A DNA stretch of 64,000 bases, from contig NZ_QWEV01000002.1 of the NCBI RefSeq assembly GCF_003858395.1, positions 1-64,000 of the forward strand, read 5' to 3'. Of this stretch, positions 63,126-64,000 are shown piece by piece; positions within the stretch are counted from its first letter, which is position 1; each line of letters opens with the position of its first letter. This stretch comes from Acidipila sp. EB88. Lineage in GTDB: Bacteria; Acidobacteriota; Terriglobia; Terriglobales; Acidobacteriaceae. The notes under the pieces were generated by a model that ran no database searches, was not told the origin of the DNA, and was given only the letters and a program-made list of their open reading frames with translations. The translations under genes were made by a program, and so were the position numbers.

Positions 63126-64000
63126 TGTCTTCCGCTCCCATCACTCAAGGGCGCGCCTGCGCTCCGGTTGCCCGCAAGAAGCTCTCGTTTCTCGACCGAT
63201 TCCTTACGCTCTGGATCTTCCTGGGGATGGCCATCGGGGTGGCCATCGGCCACTTCGTCCCCTCGTCTGCAGGGTTCGTGAACCGCTTTCAGACTGGCAC
63301 GACCAACATTCCGATTGCGATCGGGCTCATCATCATGATGTTCCCGCCGCTGGCCAAGGTTCGCTACGAGAAGCTGGGAGAGGTCTTCCGCAACAAGCGC
63401 GTCCTAGGCCTGTCGCTCGTGCAGAATTGGATCATCGGGCCGGTGCTCATGTTCCTCCTGGCCACCGTTTTCCTCAAAGGCGAGCCTGCCTATATGCGTG
63501 GTTTGATCCTGATCGGCATCGCCCGCTGCATCGCGATGGTTCTGGTTTGGAATGAACTTGCCGAAGGAGATACGGATTACGTCGCCGGACTTGTAGCCAT
63601 CAACAGCGTCTTTCAGGTTCTCTTCTATAGCCTTTACGCCTGGGTCTTCCTGACCGTTCTTCCGAAGTGGTTTGGCCTGGAGGGAAGTGTCGTTCCTATC
63701 GGGATCGGCCAGATTGCAAAGAGCGTGGGCCTCTACCTGGGAGTTCCGTTCGTTGCTGGCTTCATCACTCGGTACGTGCTGATCCAGGCGAAGGGTGAGG
63801 AGTGGTATCGAACCCGCTTCATCCCGCGCATCAGCCCTTTCACCCTGATCGCGTTGCTCTTCACGATCCTGGTCATGTTCTCGCTAAAAGGCGACCTCAT
63901 CGTGCGACTGCCGCTTGACGTGGTTAAGATCGCGATCCCGCTCATCATTTACTTCCTCATCATGTTTCTGGTGAGCTTTTGGATGGGCAAAAAGCTCGGT
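63125..64000 (+). CDS. acr3: ACR3-family arsenite efflux permease, cut by window edge
   Basis: A 292-codon N-terminal part. It starts with GTG overlapping the arsR stop. Hydrophobic helices follow from about residue 26 ([19 protein letters not shown]). The family signature [19 protein letters not shown] carries the conserved catalytic Cys (about residue 135). About eight of ten helices lie within the window; the frame is still open at position 64000. It exports the arsenite made by ArsC. Confidence 0.93.
   Translation, partial: MSSAPITQGRACAPVARKKLSFLDRFLTLWIFLGMAIGVAIGHFVPSSAGFVNRFQTGTTNIPIAIGLIIMMFPPLAKVRYEKLGEVFRNKRVLGLSLVQNWIIGPVLMFLLATVFLKGEPAYMRGLILIGIARCIAMVLVWNELAEGDTDYVAGLVAINSVFQVLFYSLYAWVFLTVLPKWFGLEGSVVPIGIGQIAKSVGLYLGVPFVAGFITRYVLIQAKGEEWYRTRFIPRISPFTLIALLFTILVMFSLKGDLIVRLPLDVVKIAIPLIIYFLIMFLVSFWMGKKLG

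Noticed and set aside
1..64000. tRNA or rRNA genes
   Set aside because: No stretch resembling rRNA and no cloverleaf with a T-arm consensus was noticed; a dedicated scan would be decisive.

Overview
The window reads as one replicon segment of a large conjugative plasmid (or a plasmid-like integrative element). The host is probably an acidobacterium of the Terriglobia (Granulicella/Terriglobus/Edaphobacter type). That host call is an inference from protein style (YXWGXW protein, DUF4396, a CorE-like sigma factor, HAE1 pumps, CHAT/sigma clusters) and the fairly GC-rich composition; there is no rRNA or tRNA to prove it.

Layout. (1) 1-13,800: conjugation. A MobF relaxase, TrwB-like coupling protein and ribbon-helix-helix accessory protein lie in the same order as the R388 oriT-trwA-trwB-trwC block, next to a palindrome-rich candidate oriT. 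A type IV secretion operon (VirB2-3-4-9-10-5-6-8-11) is read leftward from a recognisable promoter that carries an operator palindrome just downstream of it. (2) 13,800-19,600: an XRE regulator, an ECF-like sigma factor with a membrane anti-sigma-like partner, and a convergent two-gene operon encoding a TPR-CHAT (caspase-like) protein and an S41-fold protein without its catalytic residues. This is the most unusual cluster. (3) 19,600-24,300: plasmid maintenance, with about 18 iterons, a RepA-type initiator, a ribbon-helix-helix partition protein, ParA, and upstream of parA a long degenerate short-repeat tract that may be the centromere. (4) 24,300-31,300: two tandem integrase plus DUF1016/YhcG-nuclease modules, a umuC remnant and a MITE-like element. 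(5) 31,300-45,100: accessory metabolism (sulfite-oxidase-like molybdoenzyme, AcfC-like binding protein, FAD protein) and a two-component system next to an RND efflux operon. (6) 45,100-47,600: a fluoride module in which a fluoride riboswitch precedes a CLC-F antiporter and a histidine phosphatase. (7) 48,400-61,300: a resolvase/HNH pair followed by a copper/heavy-metal island (CDF, MerT/MerP-like pair, CopA ATPase, YHS protein, CorE-like sigma, cytochrome c, TolC, multicopper oxidase). (8) 61,300-64,000: arsenic resistance (arsC, arsM, arsR, acr3), cut by the right edge.

In short, a self-transmissible, self-replicating backbone carries fluoride, copper, arsenic and efflux functions. A recurring oddity is that at least eight genes carry one single-base lesion each (frameshift or TGA) while the rest of the protein is intact. 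Either the replicon is decaying or the underlying assembly has residual indel errors; these cannot be told apart from the sequence alone.
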